Assembly: GCA_023678885.1 (NCBI GenBank)
Contig: CM042998.1
Span: 4,715,820 to 4,779,819, forward strand
From: Pogostemon cablin
Lineage: Eukaryota; Streptophyta; Magnoliopsida; Lamiales; Lamiaceae
Length of the DNA stretch: 64,000 nt
Direction of reading: 5' to 3'
The translations under genes and the position numbers were made by a program. Shown here one piece after another: positions 40,396 through 52,884 of this stretch. Numbering within the stretch: the stretch's first letter is position 1; every line of letters starts with the position of its first letter. Under the pieces are notes generated by a model that did no database searches, was not told the DNA's origin, and was given only the letters and a program-made list of their open reading frames with translations.

Positions 40396-41370
40396 ACTTG
40401 AACAACTATGGAATTAGTCTCATTCTTGATGTGTTGCATAGGCTCTTCCCATTTTCCTGGACCGCATTCTCCCATTCTGGTCTGCTATTCTGGTTTCTGT
40501 CGTTTTCGTGGTGGCTTTAGTCGAGGTACACGTATGTCTCTACTCGTTCTACAGAGTTCAACATCTCCCATGTTGTTCATCTTTCATGGTTCAGGTCATC
40601 CCTCAAGTTGTCTGCTCAAGACATGGCCTCAGCTTGGGTGCAAAGTCGACTCTCTTCGTTCGCCTCCTTCTCTTCTTCTTCTTTCCCATAGCGTACCCTG
40701 TTAGCAAGGTGTTGGATTGGGTTCTTGGAGAAGGATGTTCCGCCATTTTCAGAAGAGCAGAGCTGAAGACATTAGTGGACTTGCATGGACTTAAGGTGTG
40801 TAATAATCTCCCCTCACCCCCCTCCCTCTCTTGTTGAGGCTGTGTTTTTCTCAGGCAGGGAAAGGTGGAGATCTGACGGACGACGATCATAAGTGGAGCA
40901 TTGGGGATGACAGGGAAGACAGCTAAAGATGAAATGACACCATTATCTACAGCTTTCTCACTTGACATCAACTCCAAACTTGATATGTATACATCTATCT
41001 TGAATCATCCCTTTACTACTTCCCATCAACTGATCTTATGTTAGATTCTTACCGTTCCGTCATTTGTTTCGTTAGGCGTACGATGAAGCTGATTTCGAGC
41101 AAGGGTCATAGTCGGATACTGATTTACTCCAACGATCCAGCAAACATAGTTGGACTCATTCTGGCAAGCAACAACATCAACTGTATATGGCTTTTAATTT
41201 CTTTCTATCAACTTCAAAACGTTTAAACGACGCATTGTGTAGGCGAAGAACTTGATGTTTTACCACCCTGAAGACGAAACATCTATAAAGAAACTGAGCA
41301 TCAGGAGGATTCCAAGGTACCATGATGTTCAAAACTGATCAGTAGTCTTTCAAGATTATCATTTCCTTAA

Positions 41371-41515
41371 TGAGTTAGCCTCATGTAAACCGGGTTTACG
41401 GTGTAAACTCTGTAGTCCCCTCTAATTTAAACTCTAGAAATACAGAGGGTATAATAGAATTGGCCAGGGGATCACAGGATTTATAACGTGAACCCGGTTT
41501 ACACGAGTATTTGCC
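41371..41515. mobile_element. MITE in intron 7 of the first DUF21-CBS gene
   Basis: The ends TAAACCGGGTTTACG and GAACCCGGTTTACACG are inverted copies enclosing about 100 bp. They are related to the MITE nested at 12451-12750. Confidence 0.6.
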
Positions 41516-43054
41516 TTCTTTTTAACATGAAAGTATTTCAGGGTGCATGATAATTGGAATCTATATGATGTACTGAAGCTGTTTCAAGAAGGCCATGGCC
41601 ACATGGCAGTAGTTGTTAAGTCTGAGAGAGAACCAACTGATCTGCAGAGCATCCAAATCGAGTCGAATGCTAAAAGTCCTACAAGGGAGCAAGGAGCCGA
41701 AAACATTTCAAACGAAGAACTCGAATATCTTCCAAGTGAATACAATGATGAAGAGGTTATTGGTATTATAACAATGGAGGACGTATTGGAGGAACTTCTA
41801 CAGGTTGATTTTGCTTAACATATTCCATCGTATAATCTACAACAAAAGTTATCGTATTTGATTAGTTTCGTCTCTTCTCAGGAAGAAATACTGGATGAAA
41901 CTGATCATCATGTCGAAATGCATGACAAGTAATCCACAGACATAATAGTTTTTCCATACCTAGCAAATGATTTAAAAGTAAACATCTTAAGTTGTAATTT
42001 CATTAGCAGAATCAGAGTGAAGTTCCAACATTCAAGAAAATCGTCGTCATCGTCTACGTCTCCAGGAATAGCCTCAATTCATCTGCAGCATTGGAGAACC
42101 CCAGCAACATCTTTATCTTCACATTATCATACTCCTCCACTCGTCTCACCACCCGCCTCACATTGTTCATCGCCAAGTGAGCTGTTATAGATCGTCTACG
42201 GCAGAAGAAATAAAGAAGGCTTAGAAGAGAATAAAGGATTAATATGTGTTTTGTCTTTATTACGCTTAATTTTCTGTTATGTTTTTGGGCCCATCTGTTA
42301 TGGGCTTCTTTCCTTTTGATATTCTATTTAGTCTTAAACATCGATGTACTAGGGTAGGGAAGATTTTATTGGAAAATTGGACAGATCGCTCTTGCGATGG
42401 TGTTTTTCACTCCTCTGACTCTAACAGAGCCTATCTAGATATCAAGAAAGTGGAACGAAGAATTTTGAAAAGCATCATGCTTGTAAATCACTCTTTAAGA
42501 CAGCAAAACATATATTGTCATCACAATTGAAGATCAAGTGCATGTTCAAAGAACAGATAACTAACTAAATGCACATCCTTTTTTGTGAAGTTCATATATA
42601 CCTTGATATATCATATTTTTTCTGCAGTAATTAAGAATTCTATGATTACAACTTAGCTACTTTTTAAAGTGTTAAGACCATATTCTCTTACAACCATAAT
42701 GGAATCAAAAACTTACTACACAATACAAGTCCTTTTTTTGTGTTTAATGTAGTATTTCGTAATCAGCACTCTTAGTTGATACTAGTTTCTAACTGGTGTA
42801 GCTCGCGTGACATAATATCAACTTTATGTTGTAGGTTAGTTGATAAGGGTCAAGATAAAAGGATTAAGATTTGTTTTGTTATTGAAAAAGTTGATGAGTA
42901 TTATTTAATGATTGGATAATTGAGTTTTGAGCTTGGTGTTGCTCATCAAAAAGTTAAAAGAACAGAGAGAGCACAAAAAGAACCTAGTCAAAATCTAGAA
43001 CTTAAATTTCATCAAAAATTCCCCACTAAAATTTAATGAATAATAACTAAAAAA

Positions 43055-43215
43055 ATGGCAAAAGTTCCTGCGCACCTGGGGACATGAAGAGATACTCCGT
43101 GTCCCCATGTGAACACAACCCTACTCCTCCAATCCTATTTAAACTTAAGTATTGTTAGGGGATTTAAATTGTAAAGGAGCATGAAAATTGTAAAGGCATA
43201 CGAAATGTGCTCCGT
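43055..43215 (-). repeat. Dispersed repeat, inverted relative of 8385-8550
   Basis: Its reverse complement contains GTTGTGTTCACATGGGGACA followed by a GTGCGCAGGAACTTTTGCC-type end. The array copy at 38730-38895 keeps more of this centre than copies 1 and 2. Confidence 0.6.
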
Positions 43216-43945
43216 GCGCCCGATTACACATGAATCTCACTCAAAAAAATTATGCCAACTTCACTAGGTCGGTTGCATTATAATTGGAGAATGAGAGCTG
43301 TAATTCAACCACTCCAATAGCCTTTTATTTAATATATTATAATCAATTATTGTCTGACCTTTTCTGGTTTTGGTTTTTTATTCATATTCTAAAGATGGAA
43401 AAGTTTGTCCCACTTGGATAAAATCTAACCAAACTATTGTACGGTCGTTAAATAAATAAATAACCTCATTTGAAGAACAAGTATGGGTATGATTGTTTCA
43501 CTTTTTTTTTTATTAATTTCATATTATAGATATTATTATCATTTTAATACGTATTATTCATGAAATCAATTTAATAATTAAATGGTCAATATTTTTTATA
43601 CATCTCACGAAAATTATTCTTTAAATAATCACACACAAGTTTTCCCCTAAAACTCAACTCCACAAGAAAACAACAAAAAAATTTGAACGAACTCATGCTT
43701 GATCAATTCTAGAATATGGATTGTGCTCAGAATAAAAGGAAGGAAAAAATAATATAATTAATACTAATATTGAAGACACATATTCATGTGCAATCCATTA
43801 TGTGTATACATCTTACATTGAAAATACAATAACATCTCTAAGAATTACATTAAAATTTAAAAGGTAAAAATAAAACCATAATAACTGAATATTACATGAA
43901 CCACAAAGATAAAATATCACCTAAACCACGATAATAAAATCATAA

Positions 43946-43946
43946 T

Positions 43947-44000
<54 letters not shown>
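43946..44000. repeat. (TA)n microsatellite
   Basis: About 55 bp of TA repeats in intergenic DNA. Confidence 0.9.
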
Positions 44001-44002
<2 letters not shown>

Positions 44003-45119
44003 CTCTGAGAGTACAAATTTACTAAGGGTAACTAAAATATGAACTACATGAGGGCACAACTATGCCCCCAATAGCATAGTCTTTGTCAGTGTTGAAATGC
44101 TGAAGCGACTCGAGTAATGTTCAATAAACCTCATTCAAGTTCCACTCAAAATGAAACAAGCATGTTATAGCCAATAATGTATTCGACTCGATTCGATTCA
44201 TTATGTTTGTTTCCCGATTGGCTTGGCCGGACTTCAGATTTTACAACCCCAACTATTTCGTCAAAGAGACTGAAAAGTAATGTGTTTTAAATCAAATTAA
44301 ATCCAATCCAAAACAACACCCTTATGTAATCACCCTTAAGACAATGAAGAGCCATTTAGGGAGTAATTACAAAGTGGATCAACTTTATGTCCATCCAGCC
44401 TATGATATCTTATAAGAAACATGTATTGCAACAATTCAAAATTAACCCTTCATTATAATCCCATTATAAAAATTTAGACACCCTCTTATAAGACTGAAAT
44501 ATGTGAGACGGGTCGAATCAAAGTATGCTTATTATATAAGCAAATTATGCTTATTGATACTTAAAGTATGTTTGTAGCGAATCATATTATAACAACTTAG
44601 AATCATACTACTTTAATACATTAATTATATATTTTAGAAAAACATATTTTAGCTACCAATAAACATATTCTACCTATATAACAAGCATACTTTAACAAGT
44701 CTCACAGATCGTCTCACATAAACACCGTCTCATAAGAAACTTTATCATAAACATATATCTTACAGACTTATCCAAGGCAGCTAAAACTTGTAAATAATTC
44801 TGACAACCAGCTTTGAGAAATTTAGGTAGAAAGATTGCAGAAATAAATTAAACAGAGTTTCCTGCTCCTATCATCACAAAGCATATAAGATAAATAATAA
44901 CTATATTTACACATCAGCATTCACTAACACCGTCCTAATTAAACTAAAAAGATTAACTGCTCTTGGCTGTCATGGTTGCCATTACTCAACTATTCAGTCT
45001 CTTCCACTTATAAATTCTCAATTGTACAGAACAGAAATCTAAGGTTTTGTCCATAACTGAACTATACCTTGCTGTCAAACCTGTTCTGATTCGGGCCTTC
45101 ATTTGTCGTACGGAGAACC

Positions 45120-48100
45120 ATGGCAGCGAACGATGTCCCATGTTGTGAAACCATGTTTTGGGTGTATTTGTTAATATGCTGTGCACTAGTGTGTTTTGCA
45201 GGACTCATGTCTGGCCTAACTCTTGGCCTCATGTCCCTCAGCCTCGTTGATCTCGAAGTGCTGATGAAAGCTGGCAAGCCAGAGGACAGAAAGAATGCAG
45301 GTGAGTTAGTTAGATCTACACCAAAGAAAATATATGTACAATACATAATTTTACATGGCACCTATATATATTTCAAGAATACAAAATTTAAGTTAAGGCA
45401 GACATATTAACAAGGTGTCATTTTTCCAGAAAAGATTCTTCCTATAGTCCAGAATCAACATTTGCTACTCTGCACACTACTCATATGGAATGCCCTTGCA
45501 ATGGAGGTACTCTTTTATACATGTAAAACCAGTAGATTTTACATTACTAGCTCAGCATATAGAAGTGAAATCTGTCATTTGTTAATGTTGGTGGCACAAA
45601 GGCACTTCCAATTTTCATCGACGCTCTTCTCCCAGCATGGGGCGCAATCTTAATCTCAGTTACCCTCATACTCGCATTTGGGGAGGTGAGTTTTTTTTTT
45701 TTTTTAAATAAAACTTACAAGTTGCTACTAACTAGCTCACAAAATTTCCACTTCTTTACTCTGCAGATCATCCCACAGTCCATATGTTCTCGATATGGTC
45801 TGAATATTGGTGCAAAGTTATCAGTAGTAGTTCGATTACTAGTCATAATTGCTTTCCCTATATCTTATCCCATCAGCAAGGTGATTCAAGTGCTTCTCTA
45901 ATCTATATAAGCCAAGAGTTGAATAACTATTGATAATCCCATCTTTAAACTCAACTTCTTATTTGAATATCTCAACAAGATTTTGGATTTAATGCTTGGG
46001 AAGGGGCATTCTGCTCTACTAAGGCGTGCAGAGCTCAAGACACTGGTTGGCATGCATGGGAATGAGGTGAATGAACAACTCATAAGCAGCCCTGTAATCA
46101 ATTATTCCAAAAGTTAACAATTGCATTTTAATTTTCATCTCTGCATGTGATCCATTTGAGGAATCAGGCAGGAAAAGGAGGTGAGTTGACCCACGATGAA
46201 ACAACAATCATCTCTGGAGCTCTAGACTTGACAGCGAAAACAGCTAAAGACGCAATGACACCTCTATCTAGAGTATTTTCACTAGATCTTAATACTAAAC
46301 TTGACAAGTATGTCAGGTCCTCGAAATTTTCTTCTCCATAAAAACTTTTCTTGTTATTCATAAACTAATCGTTTCATAAACAGTGATACAATGAGTTTGA
46401 TCATAAGCAAAGGGCACAGTCGAGTGCCTGTATACTCAGGAAGTCCAGCTAACATTGTAGGGCTCGTTCTGGTAAGTATAACCTTATAAAACATTCAGTT
46501 GGTTTGTTTTTCTTAGCAGAGAAACTGCTTCTAATCTTTAGTTCTTTCATCAACTCTACAAGGATGTATTAAAAAACAAGTTATGCTCAATTATCAGAAG
46601 AAATAAATTAAAGACACCCTCTTTCAGAAGGTAGCTTTTGGTATTCATAGAAATTTACTTACAAGATTCCACATGAATATATAGAATGAACATGAAATTA
46701 TTCTGCAAAGAGCTAGAATGCACAAGAATTTCAAGAATGAATGAGAAATTATTCTGATAAGAGCATTCACTCCAAAGTTTACCATGAACCAATGAAACGT
46801 TAAATGTAAATATTACTCTCCCAGAACAAAAATAAAATAAAAATTGACCTTTAAAATGAAAGTAACTAAATATTTAACTAGTAATCCACTTTCCTAGAAA
46901 TAGAGCTCAGATATCATCAATCTACTGAATCTAACACTAACACCATACAAGCCATAATAGGGATTCAAGAAGTTCAAACCTTGGTTTTAAGGTCACATAT
47001 AGTAGGCAATTTGAGTAACATTGTTCCATCTATTTATTTCATATTTCATAATCTCATTACACAATATTACTCCCAAATTGTGTTATTAGGTGAAGAATTT
47101 GATTAAATGTCATCCCGAAGATAGAACTCTAATCAGGAATCTTAGCATAAGGAGAATACCCAGGTACAATATTTCTTGCAGTGATACATTTCGTCCCTTG
47201 AATCCTTAGAGTCTTTTATATATTACTGATGTTATAATCTCCTTAATAAGCTAACCTCAGAAACTGATTAATAATCATTACACTGTAGATTCCATGAATG
47301 TCTCCCATTGTATGATATACTAAACCAGTTTCAGAAAGGGCAAAGCCATATGGCTGTTGTGGTTAAGGGTACTACTACCCTACAGGATGTTATAGAAAGT
47401 ATGTCAGTGAAATCTGGTGAATTGAAGATGAATGTCAATCCCAGATCAGCCAAAAGACAAACCGAAAGAAATGTCAATGTTGATGGTTTAGTTAATATTT
47501 CTCGTGCTGACGAAGAAGTTATAGGTATAATTACGATGGAAGATGTTTTGGAAGAACTGCTACAGGTAAAATTAAATGGAACACTGAAGCCAGGCAATTT
47601 CGTCAATTCCTTTCATTCTTTTTCACTGTATTAAATCTACAAGCTTAGTTTTCTCCATTTCCTGTCTATAAAGGAACAAATATTCGATGAAACTGACGAA
47701 TATGTTGACATACACAACCAGTAAGTTTATGGATTATCATTCATCTATCTCCTTTCAAATATGGTCACGTTTCACCTCTATTTATTTCTTCTTCAATTTT
47801 ACAGAATCAAGATTAACCTGTTCCCTTCGGTGAAACTATCATCAAAATCTCCTGGGAAGGCATCAACTTCTCATCCAAACTGGGGTAGCCCAAGGGCTTC
47901 TCCCTACTCTTCCAGCCATCAGACGCCAGTTTCATACCATCAAACTCCTACCACACGCTCACCTCTTTCTCCCTATGCTCAGTCACCAATTACAAGGCCA
48001 AGTCTTTCTAGTTCCCCCGGAAACTCCTTATCAACTTCTCCAGCTGGGATAATGCGCCCTCTTCGTAGCTCTCCTTCCACATATAATCAGGTTAGAAATT

Positions 48101-48315
48101 GGGAAACACTAATGGTAATCACATTGCTGGAAAAGAAAGATTCACCATTCAAACAGATACATTCTGTTCAACGTTTAAGTATTATAAATAATCATCAGAC
48201 CCAACTTCTTGAACTACGCCTTGTTATGGGAATGCAGCACATCTGACAAAGCTGATGGTTCATGCAGGTTTCCCGGAAATCATACGAGAAGATAAGGAAG
48301 CCTGACGAATCATAA
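45120..48315 (+). CDS. CNNM-type DUF21-CBS domain membrane protein, 500 aa, intact
   Basis: Exons: 45120-45300, 45430-45506, 45602-45685, 45767-45880, 45980-46066, 46168-46307, 46384-46471, 47090-47163, 47289-47565, 47674-47720, 47805-48090, 48268-48315. All have GT-AG borders with consistent phases, totalling 1503 nt. DUF21 (residues about 10-180) has several hydrophobic segments and the family signatures GLMSGLTLGLMSLSLVDLEV, ILISVTLILAFGE, PQSICSRYGL and RRAELKTLV. AGKGGELTHDETTIISGALDL leads into the CBS pair (about 200-385), with GHSRVPVYSGSPANIVGLVL and MYDILNQFQKGQSHMAVVVK-type segments and ending EEVIGIITMEDVLEELLQ. The tail (about 395-485) is rich in Ser, Pro and Thr and probably cytosolic. 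The closest Arabidopsis relatives I recall are the CBSDUF proteins; their substrate is not firmly established. It is a tandem paralogue of the frameshifted gene at 39838. Confidence 0.93.
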
Positions 48316-48888
48316 TGTCTAGTCTTGTGAAGATTACAATAAGCATATTTGCAAAATTGCAAGTGTCCCTTCACAAGCATTCCGTTCTTCAGCAGAAAAA
48401 TCTGCTTCAGCTGCCTAACAATCACTTAGAGCAGCATACAGTTTACTTCTCTAAGGAATTTCTTCAAATTGACCATGTAAATGAAAGAGCACATTGTTGT
48501 CTGTAAAAAGAATATGCATTTCCCAGGAGTATTTCAAATTTCATACCATATTTCCGGTAACTAGCTGGCACTGATGCATATGTCCAGTTTAGGCATCCTA
48601 AAGTAGTTTGAGTCTATACGAGGAGCTTTCAAAATCAAGAAATTTACATTTTACAACAGGTTTATTTTACTGGGCATATGAAGTTCCACAGAAATATCTT
48701 ATTAGTTCTTAATAAAGACAAAAGATGCATTTTCACCAATAATTCAAGTATATTTGTATATTGTGGCAGGGCACATAACATAGGAGAATTCACAGCCATT
48801 CATCAATTAGGATAAGATATTTCTAATCTCTAGGAATTAATAAAAACAAAAAAAACTACCTAAAAATCACATATACAAGCAATAAATC
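48316..48888. other. 3' flank of the DUF21-CBS gene and 5' flank of the PAM68-like gene
   Basis: 573 bp of AT-rich sequence between two genes on the same strand. No distinct motif recognised. Confidence 0.6.
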
Positions 48889-49443
48889 ATGAAAACTCTT
48901 CCCATCCTTCAACAAGTGAGACCTCCAAACATCACTAAACCAAAACCATGGCCACAAAGCAACCCAACCCTCCACAACAACCGCCGCGAAGCACCATTCC
49001 CGCCACCAAGAACGTGGCGGCTCCACGGCGGAGCAAAGGGGTTCGGCAGCAGCCCAACAGACAGAGAACCCATAACCAAAACAGGTAAAAACACATCCAC
49101 GAATGAAAAGAACAGAAAGGAGAAGGACGACGACGATGACAAAATACCTGATGTGGTGTGGGAGAGGATGATATCGAGAATCCTGTTCTACGTTGGAGTG
49201 CCATTAGTGACTGGCTTCGCGTTGCTGCGAGGATTTGATGTGTTGGTGGAACAAGAGTTGTGGGATGTGCCAATTTGGCTGCCCTATTTGACCACTTTCA
49301 TCACTTTTGGCGCATCGGCTTTGGGAATTGCTTACGGCAGTTTATCGACGAGTTTGGATGCTGAGAAGGAGGGTTCATTTCTAGGGTTTGAACAGGTGGA
49401 GAAGAATTGGGATGAAATGTGGAACGAAGAAGATGATCGCTGA
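48889..49443 (+). CDS. PAM68-like protein, photosystem II assembly factor, plastid
   Basis: A single-exon frame of 184 residues. The N-terminal ~50 residues are basic and Ser/Pro/Asn rich with few acidic residues, as in a chloroplast transit peptide. GAKGFGSSP at about 48-56 and an acidic run (KDDDDDKIPDVVWERM) precede two membrane segments at about 95-115 and 130-152. The second contains PYLTTFITFGASALGIAYGS, and the protein ends LGFEQVEKNWDEMW, which is characteristic of the PAM68/DUF3464 family. Family members sit in the thylakoid membrane and help build the PSII core or other thylakoid complexes. I cannot tell PAM68 itself from the related PAM68-like group by eye. The start is the first ATG in frame, and length fits the family. 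Confidence 0.85.
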   Translation: MKTLPILQQVRPPNITKPKPWPQSNPTLHNNRREAPFPPPRTWRLHGGAKGFGSSPTDREPITKTGKNTSTNEKNRKEKDDDDDKIPDVVWERMISRILFYVGVPLVTGFALLRGFDVLVEQELWDVPIWLPYLTTFITFGASALGIAYGSLSTSLDAEKEGSFLGFEQVEKNWDEMWNEEDDR

Positions 49444-50660
49444 TTTCTGAATACCAACGGTGTTCATATATTTCTTGTAGTACAAAATTATTTAAAATGT
49501 TTATTACTATAATACAAATACTCTTCGAAAGCTCATTTTGTTTTTCGATACTTCAACTCAATTACAATTTAAAACTAATTTCTTTTGGCTATTTTATCAA
49601 ACTAGCGTTTATCCACAGCGTTGCGCAGGAAAATTTCTGAAATATTTTTATATATATAATTTTCTTTTTCTTAAGAGGTTAATAGAATTTTTTTGGATGC
49701 GATGAGTATTTTTTTTATACTCGACCATGTTTATATATATATATATTGTATTTTGTAATTTTTTGAAAACCATTCAAAATATGTTTCTTTTTACGGCGGC
49801 TTCTATTCTTTCCTCTTGATTTCTTTTTTCGTTATAATTAAATTAGAAAGCTTGTTTGTATAATTTCCTTTTGTAATTTTCATTTTTAAATAAATAATTT
49901 TTCTTTTCTTATAGAGTTAATAGAATTTCCTTGGAATGCATGGAGTATTTTTTTTATACCCGGTCGTGCTTATATTATTATATAGGTGTATGGGTACTCA
50001 TAACCTATATCCATTTAAATATCCACCATCCGTACATAATATCTCATTTTAAAAATTCATTATGATATTTATAATCATCACAAACTTTTATTTATCAATA
50101 TCAGCAAGTTATTCATACTTATTTAATACTCTTACTAATTTATTTCGTATATATTTATATTTTTAGTGCTTAAATTTTATAAATAAATAAAAAAACTATA
50201 CTATTACTAACTAAATATATAAAATAAATTGGCAAAGATTTTTGTGAGACCGTTTTATGAAATTGCTTTTGTAAAACTGGTAAAAAGTAATAACATTCCA
50301 AGATTAATAAACTAAAAATATATGAGAAATAACTCAAACAAATAAGTATAATCTAAACAATTAAACTTGTAAGACATTATAAACACCAGTAAGCTATTAA
50401 GAAGTCGGGGCCATACAACCAAAATATGAAATCAGTATCTTAACATAAATGCAAATTGAAGCAAATAGGCTCACGGTCCCAAATCAAAAGTACAACATTT
50501 GTTATGTATACATCAATAGTAAGAAATGTGCAACATATGCAACACTCTAATTTATTGGTCAATGACATACACTCATGGAAAAACATACTTTTTTTGTAGG
50601 AAAGGAAAGACATGTAAGCCAACAAACACAAAATCCAATAATTTCAACATTTTTTCCGCA
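49444..50660. other. Intergenic AT-rich region
   Basis: The 3' flank of the PAM68-like gene, followed by sequence without a recognised gene. Includes a partial MITE end (GGCAAAGATTTTTGTGAGAC, about 50231) without a clear partner. Confidence 0.6.
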
Positions 50661-50665
50661 TATTA

Positions 50666-50845
50666 AGGATCCAACCTCTGTACAACATTACTCTCTACCT
50701 GAGACTTCAGATGACAACCTTGCCCCGGCCTGCTCGTCTCTTTCTTGACCAGAGTACCACAGGTTATGGTCATAATTCCAGAGCCAGCATCCTCAAAGTA
50801 GATTTTTTTGCCAAACTTTAAGCCTACATCAGTTTCATACTTCCA
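50666..50845 (-). pseudogene. Possible SPL (squamosa promoter-binding-like) exon remnant
   Basis: Read on the minus strand after a possible acceptor (GATGTAG, about 50833), the frame gives GLKFGKKIYFEDAGSGIM and then KKETSRPGQGCHLKSQVE. The first block resembles the GLKxGKRxYFED segment that precedes the DNA-binding SBP domain in SPL transcription factors. The SBP domain itself (zinc-binding Cys/His pattern) is not found, and the frame stops soon after. At best a decayed or partial copy. The match is from memory of the family and short. Confidence 0.35.
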
Positions 50846-52796
50846 ATAAATAAGAAAAATCAAATTAGTATTCGATATATTTATATGTATCCTTCTTTTG
50901 ATGCATGAACTTTAAAAAAGAGAATGAAAAGGAAATTGTTAAAAATAAAAATAAAAATATAGAAAATAAAATGGATAGAAAAGTGAGAAGAAATTACCAA
51001 ATAATTCAAATAATGAAATGGATATCAGGTCTTAAATAAAAATAAAAAAAAAGGAAGCTTTATAAAAATCTTGAACCTTCCATGAGTTATTTTGTCGAAT
51101 AGTATAAGATAGTATCGTCCCTACAAAAATAAAAAAAATAACAATTTCAAATGAGAGTGAAAAATAATTCATCATGTAGTACGAAACACAGTATCATAAG
51201 AAATATGATATTGTTTAATGGATAAGAAAAATAGAGAAATGTTTTAATAAAGAAACAGAAAAAAAAATAAAAAAAATTCTCCATCATTAAAAAAAAGTCA
51301 TCTTAATGAGACAATGCCAGAAATAAAGAAAAATTAATGGATTCTTTAAAGTTATGAAACTTTAAAATTTGATTGCATTAGACTAATAAATAAATAACTA
51401 ATATATATCTTTAGATTTGTTTATGATTGTGACATAACATACAACTAATAAATATACCAAGTAAAATCATAACTGAGAATAAAAAATGAGAGTTTGATTG
51501 CCAAATAATAGTAAATACGCGTTCTCGTATTCAAAAAATAAATGTTATTCATGGGCTGAAAAGTGCATTAGATTTAGAGTCTCCAATACGAGAGCATTTA
51601 ACTTTTCTTTATCAAGTATCACCTTTCATTAAAGATAGGACCATCAACACAAAATAAGTAGTATATTAATAAGGTTGTTAGTACTTGAATAGCCACACAA
51701 TTGCAATCAAGCTCGTCACATAGGCACATAATAGTCCAATTAATATTCTCACACAATTGTAATCAAGCTCATCACATATGTACATAATAGTCCAATTAAT
51801 ATTCTCCACAAACAAAAGAAAACAATTTGGAATGGCTTTTAAATTCTAACCCAATCATATCTCTAAGTGCTATTTAATAATTTTAAATTAAGATTTGAAT
51901 GAAAATATAGAATCATTCATACTAAAGGCATGCAAAAAATAGAGAAATTCCATAAAAAAGGGGAAATTTTTCTATACCTGAGGTTCAAATTGAAGCTACG
52001 TGGAGAAGTTGCTGCGTGAAAAGGACAATGAAGCATAAATAACTTCTTGTTGCATTCTATGAAAAAATTTAATGTATCAATATTTCCAAAGTAACATAAA
52101 TTCCATAAGTAATAAATACATAGTCGAGTTAGCAACTCAGTTATAAGAGGCTATAAGGTTGTCTTTCTTAGATTTCGCTCACTAATCAACATTTACGTAA
52201 AACCATTATAGTAAATTGAGTTTCATTCTTTACTAAATCTGAAATAGTTCAGTTTCGATTTCTATAGGAACATAAGTAGTATAATTTTTTCTTATAAATT
52301 ATAGAAAATACATGTGTTGTTGTTTCAGTGACAAAGGCACACACCTAAAGCCATCAGTTTCCTTCAAATACTATCATTTATAAAATATCTGACAACAAAG
52401 TACATGAAAATGGCCTGCACCTATCCAAACATTTATATGTTCAAGCAAGAATCAACCATAAAGATGGTATCTATGTCCAAAATATAAGTTGCAAATTTGC
52501 ACAGACTACTTCTATTAAGGAATGAAATTTAAATCATATGATTTGATAAATAAGAAAAACAAATAGACATGATTCACAAATTTATCAACAAAGTGCATAC
52601 ACATAAGTAACAGATCACTTGTAGGCAGGAGAGGCGGTCACAGAAGTGACTGTTAAATTCTTACTAAAATAGTTTTCTTTTGTGATAAATAAAACTATGT
52701 TGTTGAATGTAGGAAAATTCATGGACCAACACATTATGAACATGTGTGCATCCATTGTTGTAATGAAGAAATAGAGTTAGAGAATTGACCAGAGAA

Positions 52797-52884
52797 CCCA
52801 CCTTGTGTAACGTAATGCCAAAAGGACCTTGATCAGAAAGTGATTTTGTATTGTCAATAGCATCAAATAAATTTCCCTCGCACC
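52797..52884 (-). pseudogene. Isolated exon-like segment, possibly ITPK-related
   Basis: On the minus strand an AG acceptor (CATGTAG) and a GT donor (CACAAG|GTGGGT) bracket an open segment reading EGNLFDAIDNTKSLSDQGPF and ending ITLHK. The pattern LSxQGPFxxxLHK recalls inositol tetrakisphosphate 1-kinases. No further exons of that family were found, although other short open stretches lie at 51917-52135. Most of 50.8-54 kb is otherwise non-coding. The assignment is tentative. Confidence 0.3.

Larger units (their letters stand above)
39838..42190 (+). pseudogene. CNNM-type DUF21-CBS membrane protein gene, frameshifted
   Basis: Exons by comparison with the paralogue at 45120: 39838-40021, 40103-40179, 40442-40525, 40595-40795, 40855-40986, 41076-41163, 41243-41316, 41542-41803, 41882-41928, 42010-42190. 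The family (ancient conserved domain/CNNM-like, CBSDUF in plants) consists of membrane proteins linked to divalent cation transport. Residues about 10-180 are the DUF21 membrane domain, with GLTSGLSLGLLSHSKVDLEVL-type sequence. Exon 5 is 132 nt against 140 in the paralogue. The 8-nt loss near LTDDE shifts the frame to TAA at 40924-40926, truncating at 205 residues and removing both CBS repeats. Restoring 8 nt would give a 446-codon frame, so the lesion looks recent. Exon 6 ends in a GC donor (CTG|GCAAGC). A (CT)n tract abuts the exon 1 donor. Confidence 0.85.
42191..45119. other. Intergenic region between the two DUF21-CBS genes
   Basis: AT-rich with no recognised gene. It holds an inverted copy of the dispersed repeat at 43055-43215, a (TA)n tract at 43946-44000, and remnants with GTCTCACAGATCGTCTCACA-type MITE ends near 44490-44740. 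The last ~160 bp are the 5' flank of the second DUF21-CBS gene. Confidence 0.6.

Noticed and set aside
40603..40977. 124-codon minus-strand frame
   Set aside because: It is a shadow of DUF21-CBS exons 4 and 5.
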